From NCBI GenBank assembly GCA_037074765.1, contig JBAMDO010000578.1, forward strand, positions 372,001 through 436,000: a stretch of DNA of 64,000 nucleotides. The letters run 5' to 3'. Of this stretch, positions 12,456 to 26,788 are shown piece after piece. The position numbers and the translations under genes are program-made. How positions within the stretch are numbered: the first letter of the stretch is position 1; each line of letters opens with the position of its first letter. This stretch comes from Mansonella perstans (lineage: Eukaryota > Nematoda > Chromadorea > Rhabditida > Onchocercidae). Below the pieces are notes generated by a model that did not search any database, had not been told where the DNA came from, and worked only from the letters and a program-made list of their open reading frames with translations.

Positions 12456-14428
12456 CTGTATATAGTTACACAACAAGAAGGATATCGGATTAATTGACAG
12501 ACACGCAAGTCGTAACGGCCATTAGGTAGTTCCTCTTCCTCAGCAAACTAACTCCTGTGTTCATTGTATTGACCACTATGACGTCATATCCCTATTAGAA
12601 AGGAAAGAGAAGGAAGTAGTGGACAGATCGAGTTGACAGATCAGAATTTGAAGAGGCGACTAGGTCGGGTCACGACAATAAAACGTCCACACTAAAGCTT
12701 AAGGATCAGTTGACAGCCGGCTCTTGTCTTGTATTTGTTACCTCAAATTACCATCCAATCTGTATTACGAATCAGTATCGGTCATATGAACCAAATACAA
12801 TCACCAAGTAATAACAGGTTAGCCCAATGTTTCTTTTTTCGTGAAAGCAGATAATTTTTATTGGAATAATATCTTTGTGAAATTCTCAAACTCATTGAAT
12901 TTATCATTTCGGTAATTAAGATTTGATTCCATTCAATACGACTGAGATTCTGGATTTTCTTTTATGGACGATTCTGAAAATAAAAATGTAATCTGCAAGA
13001 AGTTGAAGATTAACATGCTACCATTTCTGGATTATTTGCTGATAATAATATTCATGCATCGATCGTAGTTCAAAATTTATGATAATGATGTGTAAAGATA
13101 GCAATAAAAAAGACATGATTGAAATGTTAAATTCAAAAGAAATAATCAATTATCAATAATTTCACATTCGAGATCGCAAGCTTGCATATCACGGCAACAG
13201 TATCAGTGCAATTTCATCCTAAAATAAACTCGTGAAATGAGACAGTCAATAACAATTTCACTAAAATCTTAAAGATGCTGCCGACTTACAACAAGTATTC
13301 TCCATATGGTGCAATGCTATCAGTAATTTTAAGAAAATTCTAAATTAATGGTAAAGTGAATTGAAATACTACCAAGTTACACTGTTTAATTGAATAAACC
13401 TACACAAAAGAAATTAGCTAGCGGTTTGCTGTAGTAATACTTCAATTACATTACTCGATTTTCTTTATATTTAAAACTTTTAATTTTACTTAATGTCTTA
13501 TTTAATGCCTCCCTTTTTAATTAACTTCTAACTCCTTGCTGCAATATCTTTAGAACGAAAATCTGTTTCTTCCATTTGCATTTTGTACCAGTAATTCAAT
13601 TAAAGGTTTCACTGAAATTAAATAATGGCAGTAAACTATTGATGGTCTGTAAGTTTCACATTCAATTAATAGTTTTGTTGGTGTTCAATTACTTCCACGT
13701 AAATTTTCCATTCAGTAACATGCGTTTGTTTAATAGGAAGAACAAATTGACCGAGTAATATTCTCATCTGGTAATTTGTTTACTTTTTCCACATTGTAGT
13801 TCGAAATAATTTTGTCACATAAAAACTGATCATATTTTAACATTTGGATTTACTTCTCATAATAAAACGAGCATTACATTTTAGTTGACATTCTAAATTT
13901 GCACATGATAGCATCTTTATGGAACTGATGATCTTTTCAGAGTAGACAAAATTTCAAATTTTAATTTAAGATAGAAAAAAACGAGAGAATGCCAAATCTT
14001 TGTACAGATTTTGTGCGATAAATAGATATATTTTGTATATACAAATATGGATAGGATGACAGGTAAAATTATAAATCACCAATAAGTAGAAAATTCATTA
14101 AGTAATAAATTGAGCTGAAACATATCTATGCATGAAAAAAGAACTAAAAGGATGATCTGGAAATAATTCTTCTTGGAACTGATCCCAAACTATGAGTTAA
14201 TTGTCCTAATTTTAAATCTCGACAACTTGAATTATATTGCTATGAAATAATTGATGCATCAGACATTTCTTCATATAGCGGTTTAATTGCATAAGTAAGG
14301 CCATGTATCAGAGGAAATAGAGTTCTTAATATGATTTGTTTTGCTGTTCTTGGCTAATATATTAAAATATAATTTAACGAAAATTATAAATACCAAGTGC
14401 TGGAAAGTAAGTAGCAGTTATCACATAG

Positions 14429-17400
14429 GTCAACCCGCGGTGCATCTAAATATCGTCGCGATCAAATCAATCTTGAGATTCAAAAATTGCGTGATCTTCT
14501 GCCATTAACAGATTCAATGAAAAAACGACTGTTCCAGCTACAAGTAATGTCACTTGCCTGCATCTATATCAGGAAACAAAATTATCTGCCATATGGTTTG
14601 CATTTTTCTTCGTTGTAGTATTATTAATCACTTATGCCTATATCTTCGCAAATATGTCCCTCTTTCACTCTAAACGTTTAAAGATATCTTAATTAAGAAT
14701 CTGAAATGAGGGTATAAGTACTTCTTCACTTAAATCAGATCCAAAGAATGCTTTTTAGTTTTTTTTTGAACGTTAGTTGAAAAATAAATCACATTTTATA
14801 AGATTTCAATTTTTTTATTTCAGTAATTGGAATGAGCATACAAATATCATCCAGGTTAACTTTAAAACAGTCGGAAGGTTTTCGAGCTTTACGAGGTTTC
14901 TTATTGATGATGACAAAGTATGGTAAAATTGTTTACATATCCGATAATGCAAGCGATTACCTTGGTCATTCTGTGGTAATTTTTATTTCGTTTGATTAAA
15001 ATTTTTTTTTATATCGATCAATGAAATTGGTTGGAAACAATTTGAATTTACGTATAAAAAGTAAAAATTTACGGTAAATGACCATGATAAAATCTAAAGG
15101 AGATGAATCCAGAAATTTCAAAATCAAAGCCATTCTGTTTTTTTCTAATTACCTGAATTTAAGGCAGAAATAATGTGCCAAGGTGATTCGATATACGATC
15201 TGGTAGATCATCGTGATCATGGACGTATACAAGCAGAACTCATATCCGGCCCACCATCAGTTTCACACCAAAATTTTTTCCCTAGAGAAAGAGTTTTCAT
15301 TTGTCGCATGGATCTGTCGCGTACCACGAAAAGACAACTTCAGTATCACAAGGTGCTTTCAGTTACAAACTAAAGAAACACTAAACAAAATAAAATGATA
15401 GATTGTAAGAACTCATTTTCTTTGAAAAGTATTCGAATTGAAGAACGATCTGAAGTCAACTCAAGTTAATCAGACAGTTCAGAAATTTAGCATAATTAAA
15501 TGCAGCTTTCTGCTTAAATGAAAACTTGAATTCATATTGAATTCAAAGGCATCAATCTCAGCAATAATTGATTTATATCATTTTTACAGTACACCTTAGT
15601 GGAAGGTCGTTATTTGCATGATAGTGATTATTACAACACACATCAGTCGTTATCAGCACCGTTATCTCGTATCCAGCCATTGTTTGCCGCACATTGTGAG
15701 ATGCTCATCAATCCGGAAAATGTCGAAACGTTATCTGCCGGAAATACATCAATCTTTAGCACCGTGCATTCAATGGACTTAAAATTTGTGCACGTAGATC
15801 ATATGTATGCTTAAGATTTTTTAATGTTTGGTCCGAAATCTTTATTTTGCTGGCCATCAAAGTTTTTTTTGTTTTAGCGAAGATTTCCTTTTGTCGCATC
15901 GAATATTGCATATTATATCAGCTAATTTATGTTCTCACAAAATTTTATCAAATTTCGAAATTCACAAGGTCGAAATTAGTAATACGTTAATTCAGGGCTG
16001 CGCATTATCTGGGTTATAAAAATGAAGAATTGATCGACAAATCGTGGTATCAATTTTTGCATCTCGATCATTTATTTGAAGTTGCTTATAAGCATCGTAT
16101 ATGTAAGCATAATTTCAATTTTTTTTATTTCTTTATAACAAAAATTTCAAAATTCCTGTGTTTCCATAAGAAATACTCCAAGACTAACTTTGATTTTCAA
16201 GTTCCCTTATTATAAAAGCTTTTTTCAGCAATAAATTAAAAATCTACATATTTTAGTAAGCCAGCGTGAAGATGCTGCAATAATGTGTTTACTGCGCTTA
16301 CAAACAAAGGCTGGTTCATGGCTTTGGTTGCATACTGTATTTACAGTAAAAAACAATTTATGGCATCAACCAGAGCACGGGAAACGAAAGCTACATCTGA
16401 TTCATATTACTTATCAAGTTTTGAAGTAAGCTGTATCGTAATCAAATAGCAGTGCTGCTTCAAAAAATGAAAAATGTGAAAAAATATTAACATTTTACTT
16501 ACCTTAATAAAGTCGCTTATAAATTGACTTTGTTTATTTTACATGGCAAAATTTATAGTACATTTCATCTACGCTCTCCCATTTCAATGATGATTATTGT
16601 GATAGTACACAACAATTAAGTATGCATTATCGATCGTTTTGAATTGTTCGAGATTGCTTACTGTTGTAAATTTGATTTGCAATGCTTGATTTCTTGCAGA
16701 TCAATTGCAAATTAACAGATCATCTGAATGCCAAACGTTTTTTAGTGAAACGGTAGCGCTTTCATTGCAAGGCAATTTTTGGATCTACGGAATCCGGAAT
16801 GAATTAACGGTAGAATCTTTCAATCATATCACGGATGCTCAAAAAGACAATGATGTCAAAAAAAAGCAAATGTCAAAGCAATATACTCCATGGACATTTG
16901 CTTCATTGTTGACTATCAAAAAGGAGCCATCACCCGGTGATAACAACGGATTTAATCATTTTGTTAGTTGTTTTTTCTCACTTCCATTTCACAATAATAC
17001 CAATTGTATTATTGTAATGTCATTAAGCACACTCTTTATGAAGCGATTGAAAGGAATCTGAATGTTTTGTCACAAAATTTCTTACAGTAAAGAATGTTAG
17101 AAAATTATAAAATCATTTAAAAACAATTTATCTCCTTTTAGAACTTAGACATTAATCAATTTGTACATACCGAACTTTAACATTCAATCCGTTGCTATAC
17201 ATCACTGGTACAACAGTTTTATTTGAATTGATTAATTCTATCTTAGACAAACCTCTCATATGGCAGTGACATTTTGTCAGGTTATTATTTCAGGGACAAA
17301 ATTTCAAAGATTTAAGCACGAACGCTCCAGACATTACTGATTTGGATTTTGGTTTGTTCTATTTCTGCTTGCTGGAAGCTGTAAAATCTGCATGATTTTT

Positions 17401-17981
17401 GATATTTGCCATTACTATGAAAAATCCTTCTTAATTTTCTCTTGTATCTTTCTCATAGTTTGCCCCATGTACTTCAGAAGCTTCATAACATTTTTGCAGA
17501 GATTCATGAATTAGATTTATTCCACTGAACTGTTATCAGTGAAGCTGGAAGCCTAACATGAAAAATATATTCGATACCTGAATTGATTCCTTCATTTTCT
17601 GCAGGTAATGACGATGAAAGCAGTGAATTGGAAGCTTTACCGGAATTATGCTTAGAGCAAAGCATCAAAGGGCCTTTGCCTGATCTAAGCGGAGATCTGG
17701 ATAAGTTTTTCGAAGAAATGGAGCATACTAATATACAACCAATCCATCCTCCAACAACGATAAAATTACGGGAAAATGTGGATTGTAGCAGCGATCAGCT
17801 ATCATCCACATTACCATTTTACGCCTCTTTCAGACCATGCAATCGTAAAATGCCAACAATAGCAAAACTTTTGCAAGGGCATTTTGATGCGGAGGTTAAT
17901 TACGAAAGTATCCGGAAACGAACGCGGACGGACGGAGATATGCAATTGACGGATAATCTAGATGTCCAGCTAATTATGTAA
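14429..17981 (+). CDS. cky-1: bHLH-PAS transcription factor, NPAS4/CKY-1 type
   Basis: Nuclear DNA-binding factor expected to pair with an ARNT-type partner. Nine exons resolved: 14429-14595, 14824-14975, 15164-15352, 15590-15804, 15996-16102, 16257-16425, 16719-16962, 17294-17351, 17605-17981. All are phase-consistent and give 558 residues, ending in LIM and TAA. The first exon carries the b[17 protein letters not shown] (basic region), then LRDLLPL and [10 protein letters not shown], very close to NPAS4. The next exons are PAS-A ([25 protein letters not shown]) and PAS-B ([40 protein letters not shown]). The C-terminus is acidic and Leu/Glu-rich ([16 protein letters not shown]) and resembles an activation domain. 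The initiating exon is not resolved. The acceptor at 14428 needs an upstream exon ending in phase 2; an acceptor at 14417 with phase 0 is also possible. The acceptor at 16718 was chosen over one at 16699 because only it keeps frame. Confidence 0.92.
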
Positions 17982-19709
17982 ATTACGAGCCATATAATGA
18001 TGTTGTTTATTTTGAAAAACACTGATAATTACTAAAGCTGTGATAAACTGTTGCATTATAACTACAGAACTATCTTGATTTAAAAAAAATTCCTCATGCT
18101 GCATTAAAATATTGCAAAGAAATAGATTTGCTGAATGTATGTATGCATGACCTTTAGGATTAGGGTAAAAAAAATTCCGATGATTGTATTCAATATCTGA
18201 TTTTAATTGTAATGCCATTGTAGCGATTCTGTGATTGAAGAACAACTCACTCTAGCAGTTAATGAATTATTTATTAGTAATTCTTGTCTAAATTACTTGC
18301 TGAGACATTTAGTTCCTACAAATTTTCAGTTTATAATGTTGCAGTTCCCTTCAATGGTATCGAACTAATATCATGACTATTTAGTAACTTTTTATCACTT
18401 CATCAACCATAATGTATGAATAACTTTACTGATTAGAAGCAATATTGAAGTTTAGCTAATTTTAAACTTTAATATTTGCAAGATGACAGTAGAGAAAGTA
18501 CTTCATTTTCTATCCCTAGTGCCAGCTAATTCGCTAATAATTTGTTCATTCCATAAAACGTCTTGAGACATGCAATTCCATTCAGTTAACTTAAGGGTAA
18601 TTTTAGTTCAAAAACTGTTAAATTGATCAAACGAAGCTGTGCTCATAAAATATTGAAATTTTTCGAATTTCCGGAATCAAATGGAAGAACAAATGAGAAC
18701 TTGCTGCGATTTGGGTGCAGATATCATTGGACTTAAGAAATAATTCACTTGTTCTTTGACACCGGTGAATTAAGTCTTCTTCATGACATATGACATCAAA
18801 TTAGGAAATACAATATTGGGCAAAGTTCCCCAATACGCCAAAAGTTGTTGGGTTGAAATACTTTTCAATCAGTGAAAATTAGCAACTCTGTTCCTTAGTT
18901 TACACATTGCAAATTATGCCTCGTTCTATTAATTGTCCAATGGCTCGTTGAAAAGTGTACATATGTATGTGTATAAATTGAATAAGTACCAGTTACTTTG
19001 GAATAAGTAATAGTTAGATACTTTTAATAAAGTTATATTTGGCAATGGACTTTGAATCAAATTGTGATTTTATAGCTGAGTTGTATGAGTAAATTTTGAG
19101 CACTTTTGCATCAACTGGAGAGATATCAACTGGACTTTTTTATTTTTTAATGTTCAAATTTGATAATCATTAGTGGTTCCACGTAGTATTGGACCCAAAA
19201 GCTTGGAATGTAAGGTCTCAGTTGATTCTGAAATTCATTAACTTTAGATGAAAGTTGGATGTTACTTTGGCAGTTGCACTAGTATAATTGGTCAAGCATA
19301 TGTAAATAGAGAAAACTTTTGGGTACTTTTTTTTTTAATACACGCAGGTTTCTGTTCTTAACTATCAGTGATTCGCGTGGTATTATGGTAGCTGTTTAAG
19401 ACAGCATAGATTACCCGAATAGTCTCGTTTTTGTACGTCGAGATCCACAAATTTTCGAGATTATCAGAGTTTTATATACGCATAACACGTGGTACAACAT
19501 CATCATTCCGAATCGAAGAAGTAAAACTTTCTGTATTGTTCATATCGATAAGTGGACGGTTTATGGAATATTTTAAACTCTTACTCTTTTTCATTAAAGA
19601 AGTTTTTTAGTTTTTCAAAACTAAGATTCCAGGCTAAATCGAAATCCTGCTAAATTTTTCTTGTTTATTATAGAGTTTGTGTAAATACCGATTTATTAAT
19701 TCAGTTCTT

Positions 19710-19727
19710 ATATATATATATATATAT
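19710..19727. repeat. TA dinucleotide run
   Basis: A short perfect (TA)n run. Confidence 0.8.
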
Positions 19728-20857
19728 GAAGAAAAAGTTGAAATGACTAACTGATATTCTTTTACTTAACTAAATCCTTGCTCTATACCACTTCATTTAC
19801 AATGTCGGTCGCTGCAACATCGAATGATCTATCAAAACTATGCTTATTTGTTACTTTTGTCGATAGAAGACTATTGAATATTTATGTGATGCTGGTAACG
19901 ATAATGGTACTATAAGAAATTACAAGAAATGACGATTCACTTGAACAAGCAGAAGATTCTGAATCCTATTAATAACTGAGATGTACATCTGAAATTTTTA
20001 AGACCTCTTAACTTCGACAACTAACTTTTAATATGGAAGAAAATAAAATATCAGTATTTAAAAAGTAAGCAATAAAATGAGAAAACAGATTGTTATCATT
20101 TCGTTTAGAGTATCAAAATTCGAAATTAACAAAGGTCAGAAGAAATAGAAGGTTGACTTCTCATTATTGCAAACATTTGTTGGAATCAAACGAGTTATCA
20201 CTGCAATCAAAATGTAATGTAAAAATTAGTTATATTTGATCTTTACTAATAGAGCATAATAAAAATTATAGGCTATATGAACTTTTTAAGTTATGTATAG
20301 GATATGACTAATTTCATTTTTAGCTTAATCCTTTAACAGGGCCTAGTAATGAAAAAAAAAAGCCTAGTAACAGTAAACAAAATATCCAGTTGTATCGTTT
20401 TATTAAAATTTTATTTTTCTTGCAAAAATTAACATTCATTCATCCCTAATTGGCAGTTATGTTATAGAAAAATATGTCATGAAAAGATGAGTTAGAAAAA
20501 AAAAAAAAAGTTAAACTGTGTACGAAACATTTAAATGAAACAGGCAAATTTCTGACAAATTTCACATTAGTAATTGAACAATAAATAAATGATTGCTTTC
20601 CATTCTTACAGCTAGTTCATTGACCTAAAATTCATTTCTTTAAAGAAGGAAGACAAAAGGACAAATTAATTTCACATTAAGAAACGTAACCAGTTATCAA
20701 TCTTAAATGGTTAAACTACAAAAAATGTTTAGAAGAAAAAAATTCTATGAAATTTACTCTTTTTCATAATTAATTCATTTTATTCTATCACGAATGAACT
20801 ATACCCAATATTCGCAGTAGTCAAAACAAATATTGAAATAATCTAACTAATGATTCT

Positions 20858-21070
20858 CTCGAACAGATAAGAGTAAAGCATAGGTAATCAAAGGGTCAAA
20901 GTATCAAATAGATAACAGATAAAGCAAAGTATTCAAAGGGTCAACGTATATATATTTCGTGTAGCACATCGAACAGATGAGAGTAAACGAAAGGTCAAAG
21001 TGTATACAAAGGTAATTAAAGGGTCAAAGTATATACAAAGATAATCAAAGGGTCAAGGTATATATACGGT
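20858..21070 (+). repeat. Degenerate minisatellite, unit with (a)aagggtcaaagtat core
   Basis: The core aaagggtcaaagtata recurs with variants (aaagggtcaacgtat, gaaaggtcaaagtgt, aaagggtcaaggtat) at spacings of about 25 to 45 bases. A longer unit starting tcgaacagat(a/g)agagtaaa appears twice, so there is a higher-order duplication. It leads almost directly into the CATA tract. Confidence 0.75.
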
Positions 21071-21267
21071 ATATATACTGCGTGTGGCACACTGTCATCG
21101 ATGTCACCCGTATGTTGGTAAGAAATTAAAAAATGAACTTATACCAATGACAAGAAAAAAATCAATGCGTTGGCAGAAAGGAAAGAACGTTCTCTCTCGT
21201 ATCGTCATGGCACGTGATATAACAGCACTACGTCATTTGTATACAGTTCGTTACACAACAACCCGTG

Positions 21268-21424
21268 TACATACATATATACATACGCACATATATACGT
21301 ACATACACACATACATACATACATACACACATACATATATACATACATACAAACATACATACACACATACATACATACATACATACATACATACATACAT
21401 ACATACATACATACATACATACAT
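21268..21424. repeat. CATA tetranucleotide microsatellite
   Basis: About 157 bases of (CATA)n with scattered CACA and TATA variants and a pure stretch at the right end. Open frames of YIHT or MYVC repeats over it are artefacts of the repeat. Confidence 0.95.
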
Positions 21425-23188
21425 GACATACACATAGATACCACAGTGCAGTTCCACCTATCTATCCTGACATCTTTCCAACTCTCAACCACCGACCTCG
21501 TTGTTCACGAATTTATGAATTTTTTGTTTTTAAAGAATTTTAGAATGCTTCAGAGCCCTATAGAAATAGAAAATATGATGGAATTTGTAAGACATTCCTA
21601 TAGTATCAGAATGTGTAGTATATTAGATTAGTTGAATTTATTTAACAGATTAGCACTGTTAAAATTAATTCAAAAATTTGATATTCATATTCATATTTTT
21701 ATTCTCATCCAAAATTTCATTATTTAAATGCTATAAAGATTGATTATCATAGTTAATTACTGTATTAAAAGTATGGAAATTTTTAAAGGAAAAATCTTAA
21801 AGCTAAAATCAAATTCTTTTTTAATTTTCGAGATTCGATTGAAAATTGCATTATCAATTCATTATTTAGGTAAAGTTAACTAAAAGTTAATTAATGCAGA
21901 AAAAATCATTAAAAATGAAACGAAAAATTGCTCAAATTTTTTTTTTATTATTTATTTCAACTTAAATATTATCCAATTTTTTTTTAAATGCTATCTAAAT
22001 TTTAGGAACAACAAAAAGGAACATTTTTTAATTTGTCATAAAAGTCATTCCAGTTACCAGAACTAATGACCTGTTACTGTTGACCTGTTTTCAGAATCAA
22101 TTTTTGCAATGACCCGTGCATGAGTATTGACTATTTTCTCAATATCTTTGCAACGTTATATCTTGCAATGTTTATTGCTCTTTGTTGTCTCTTCAGTTGT
22201 TGCACCATTTTTATTGCATTAATCATCGAAAAGAGATTCTTGCAAATATTTCATCTAATAGCTCAACTCTACTTTATTCCTTAACATATCTACCTTCTTT
22301 TCAGCTCAAATCATTCTTAAAAACAAAATTATCCGGAAAATCTGTACGGGTCGGCGACCCGATAAATCAGAACCGGTTTGTGTCATTTGAGAATTCGTTA
22401 TGAAATTACTTGATCTCTTGACAATTCATCTATCCTCATTGTATATATGTTATATCTTATGAGCGGGAACATATATCCTATATCATTTAGAAATAACTGA
22501 CTCCCTGTTAACTTAACTTAATAGTAGATCATGATTTACTTTTATTTTCATCTCTATCATTTATTTTTCAAATCATTTTGAAGGTCATACTTACGGATTA
22601 TTGGTTGCTTCCAGTTTCTATTCATTTACAAACTTAATTAGTATAGTTTGCATATTTGGTTATAGGATGGATTAGTTTAACTTTAGATTTTGCATGTAAT
22701 TATATGGTAATGGATTTTATGACAAAATTTTATAGAAAAGAGAAGAAAAAAAAGTTTTTTTCTAAGTAAGTTTCATTTTAGACTGGTATGGAAAGTAGGA
22801 GCAGCGTGGGTGTGAATGTATGTTAAAATATTTATTTTGCTAGTATTTCACGTAAAAAAAAATTTAGCATCGATTTTTGTTCCTTTCTAATTTGTCTGTT
22901 TGAATTTACAATGCCTCTTTACAAAATGATAAATTGCTAGATTGTACTTGATAAGTATTATCATTCTAAGACTTTGGTTAGTGAAATATTTGTAGTATGA
23001 AACAAGCAATATCGTGATAGAAGTTCGTTGGTGATAATCGAGATTGTTTTATCAGTGCAAATTTGAAGGGAAAGTAAAATTTCGATATCGGTTATGGTTG
23101 CTGCTATTATACGATACTTCGAAGGTAGCAGTTGTTGAGGAATTTTTTTTTTTTTCAACACTACGGCTACTTTTATACATAAAATTCA

Positions 23189-26100
23189 ATGGGGGCTTTT
23201 CTCGACAAGCCGAAAACTGACAAGAATAATGATGAAGGAGTGGCGCATGTAAGTTTAATAATCATTTTTCATTGAAATTTGTGAAATCATTGGCACTTGT
23301 TTTTTTTTTTTTGAACTATTACAAATCTTTGATGTAATTTTCTACTTTCAAATCTTATGCTTCCTCATGACAGTATCGAAGCACTGAAGATCAAAACTTT
23401 CAAACATTTTAGCTTTCATTTACTAAATTATTTAGTTTATCTTATTATTTTAGAAACTTCAAAGTAAAGTGTCTCTCTTAGATTTTACGTTTTGCATAAG
23501 TTTAATAAACATTATTAATGCTTTTAATACTTATTCCTTTGTAACGACAGTTATGTATTTTTCGTCGCATTGTTATTCCTACTTGGTTAATTATGCATAT
23601 TTAATGCGGAAGCAGTAACTTCTTATTTTCTTGATGAATATTCTTTCCATTATCTCCTATACAATGATGATCTTTCTTGTACCATGTGATATCCATCAGT
23701 CCAGGATACGGTATAGATTCAAATTCTAAATCTTGTTCTACAATTGAAATACTTTTCCTACTTATTGCAGGGTACACGATATGCAGTGGCATCGATGCAA
23801 GGTTGGCGTATTGACATGGAAGATGCCCATGTTGTCGAAATTTCAATGTCTTCAGAGCCACCGTTTCTTAATTGGTCGTTCTATGCTGTTTTTGATGGGC
23901 ATGCGGGGAATAAAGCTGCACAACATTCGGCGGAAAATTTGCTAAAAACGTTACTTGCTACATCACAGTTCGCACAGGTTTTTGCTTTTTACTTCAGTTT
24001 TTGTTAAAAGAGAATTGTGGTCTGACATTGTTGACCATTCGATTGATGCTAATTTAGAAATTGATCTTTTCAATTTGTTATAGATGGATGCAGTGGTCTA
24101 AAAACTTTTTCTTTTTAATTGTACAATAGCTTATGAATTAGAAAATTACAAAGGGTCAAGTAATTATGATCAACTTTCTTGCTTTCTCTTCGTCTTCATG
24201 CTTCAGTATTTTTTTCCCAGATAAATCTTTCTCTTTCGAATTTAAAAGGAATCCTTTTGAGAAATTGAAGCAGTTCAGTGCAGAGGACTTCATGCAATAA
24301 TTTTTCAATAAATTCAGATAGTGCAGAAACTGAATCATTCATCTGGAGCAATGGATGCAGCAACACTATCACTTCTCGAAGAAGGTATTAAGGAAGGATT
24401 TTTAACCTTAGATGCCAAACTGCGAGAAAGGCATGAGACTGATGAGGACAATGAACGTAGCGGTACTACTGCCATATGTGCTATAGTGACACCGTCACAT
24501 ATCGTACTCGCAAATCTTGGTATGTTTTACGTAGAGAATAGTTTTCATAAACATTTGTTTCATGCTGCTTTTTTGAATTCGGAAGATCACCTTACAATTG
24601 ACAGGCTAAGTGAGAGATCATTCTATCGGCTAACATTGCTGATTTCGTTAATCTGCATAATGATGTTCTGCAGTAATTTATAATCAAGATTCCTGCGGTG
24701 GGTGACCTTTCACTATACTTTTCTTGACGAGTTAAATATTTATAAACGCAGTTTAAGTTCAGTGTTTTTGTTCCATTATCAGTAGAAACTGCTGCATTCC
24801 CAGCATGTTGTGAAAAGCAGTCGTTGACCTGCATTCTTTGAACACTGCATAAACTTATTGCCTAATATGTAAATTAATAAATTCAGTTCTTTATATGTTC
24901 ATATTGCTGATAATTTTTTAGAAATGTTTCTATATTTCATGATTATTTAGGCGATTCCCGTGCCGTATTGGCACGGAAAAATCAAGCAGCATTTGGTACT
25001 GAGGATCATAAACCATTTCTTCCGAAAGAACGTGATCGTATTGTGAATGCTGGTGGTTCCGTGATGATCCAGCGTGTTAATGGTAGCTTGGCGGTATCTC
25101 GAGCGCTTGGCGATTTCGAATATAAAGCTGTTCCAGGTTTGGATGCTACGAAACAGTTGGTCAGTCCGGAACCGGATATTTATACGATTGTGAGAGATCC
25201 GGTAAGGCTTCTCTATTTGGGTAATACAGAAGTGAAAATTTTTTTTGTATATTTCTAAAGTCATAATGCTGTTAGAGATGTAATCAGTAAAAATAAATGA
25301 TGCTCATTAAAAGTTGGGAGGTTAGCATTCGAAAAATTTGATCATATTTGATAAATGGTTATACTGTCAATAGCCTATACATCATCTTTTGTTGACTTCG
25401 TGGAATCCTGTTCATTTTTTCTTGATGTTCTGGCTTTGTTCAGCTGGATTTCATTATTTCTGCTGTGGTCATAGAAAAAGTAACTTTCTTTTTAGAAGGT
25501 CGATTTCTGGATACTTTTACTTGCTGATTAATTTCAGAAAGTGGACGAGTTCTTGTTACTTGCTTGTGACGGAATTTATGATGTCATGGAAAATGCCGAA
25601 ATTTGTAGTTTTGTGGAATCGCGTCTTCTTGTAACCAGTGATCTCTCCAGTGTTGCAAACCAGGTTTTTTTTTCTCTTTTTTTGGGGATGGGGAGCATTT
25701 TTATATCGGTTTATGATACATGGAAATGATATTGCCTGGTTTTTTTTTTTTTTTTTTGGAATATTTCTGGAGGCATATCAAATTCAACCAAAACACTGGT
25801 CAAAAATGAGTATTTTGTGTGCATAATTCATATCAAATACTTCTTTCTTCTGAAACGATTTGAGGCTCAAACACTTCCTAATACCGTTAATGAAAAATAG
25901 GTGTTTTAAGATGCCATAACAGAGCTTAAATAGTTTGCTATTTATTATAGTTTCTTAAGAAATTCTCACTTGCAACATGGCCAAAAACTATAAATATTTT
26001 CTAATTAAGTTACTTTAAGAATCTGGATGAGTTTTCTAATGCTACGCAAAGATAAACAGAAAACTGTTGAATTTTTTTTCAGGTGCTGGATGCTTGTCTG

Positions 26101-26788
26101 TCGAAAGGCTCACGGGATAACATGACTATTATACTTGTCTGTTTTGATGCAGCACCGAAAGTTGATCAAGAAGCAGTTAAAAAAGAAGAAGGGTGGAAGC
26201 AAAAGATTTTTGAACGAGTCCAAGGTTTTCTTTTGTCTTGTAATGACTTTTTCAAAAATGTATTTTATATAAAATTAAACTATTACTGTCATACTCTTGC
26301 CGATTTCGCTTGTAGGGTTTTTGCTCTTTATAGCGGCGAGTTGTAGTTACACTTTTAGTTACAATTGTAGCGGAGCATAACTTTGAGTTATAGATCATAA
26401 CGGAGTGTGTTGAAGTACAAAGTAAAATTTCAGTAAGTGATGCTGGATGATTGTGTATTGGTTAACTTTGTAAAATGATGGTTAAAGGTTAATGGCAACA
26501 AATTATATCATTTGCCTGTAATTATAATTCTTTTGATCCTTTTTATGAGGATAACCTGACCTGAAACCGACAGAAATTTATTTTCCAGAAATTCTTGAAG
26601 AGCATGGAAAACAATCACATGTGGATGCAGAATTTATAATGCGTGAATTGGGTGTGGAAGTGACACAAGCTTGTCCAGCAGGTGTTAGCATCCATGCAGC
26701 ACGATCAGTTGTCGATAGCATTTTAGCGGAACGTGAAGCAAAGAATGAGAAAGCACACTCAGCTTCATCTTCACCCGGAAGATCCTGA
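23189..26788 (+). CDS. PPM1A: PPM1A-type serine/threonine protein phosphatase 2C
   Basis: Metal-dependent (Mg/Mn) Ser/Thr phosphatase of the PPM family. Seven exons: 23189-23248, 23771-23977, 24318-24519, 24951-25201, 25538-25663, 26083-26224, 26589-26788. They sum to 1188 nt and 395 residues, close to human PPM1A (382). The start is [12 protein letters not shown]; Gly at position 2 with MGAFLDKP is the conserved N-terminus and a candidate N-myristoylation site. Catalytic and metal motifs in order: RIDMEDAH (residues 33-40), [52 protein letters not shown]. The C-terminal 65 residues after the phosphatase fold are helical and end in a Ser-rich tail, as in PPM1A/B. PPM1A and PPM1B cannot be separated here. 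Frame is kept at every junction and all splice sites are GT/AG. Confidence 0.96.

Larger units (their letters stand above)
10961..14428. other. Intergenic with repeats and a retroelement scar
   Basis: Upstream region shared by the divergent mtIF2 (minus) and bHLH-PAS (plus) genes. It contains two ~100 bp direct repeats (11679-11778 and 12078-12184), a decayed reverse-transcriptase fragment between them and a TG microsatellite near 12417-12455. The 10961-11300 part is less AT-rich and is the likely mtIF2 promoter, but no specific site can be assigned. The first coding exon of the bHLH-PAS gene should lie in the right part and was not identified. Confidence 0.5.
17982..23188. other. Long intergenic region with satellites
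   Basis: No exon chain could be supported here. It holds a short TA run near 19710-19727, a degenerate minisatellite at about 20858-21070, a CATA tetranucleotide tract at 21268-21424, and a GC-rich hairpin word (cgggtcggcgacccg) near 22348-22362. The rest is AT-rich. The last few hundred bases should contain the promoter of the phosphatase gene. Confidence 0.5.

Noticed and set aside
21084..21492. Open frames with YIHT and MYVC repeats on both strands
   Set aside because: They are produced by the CATA tetranucleotide, which has no stop codons in several frames.
22340..22370. GC-rich hairpin word cgggtcggcgacccg as a terminator or structured RNA
   Set aside because: The stem is only 6-7 bp, there is no supporting context, and rho-independent terminators are not expected in a nuclear eukaryotic genome.
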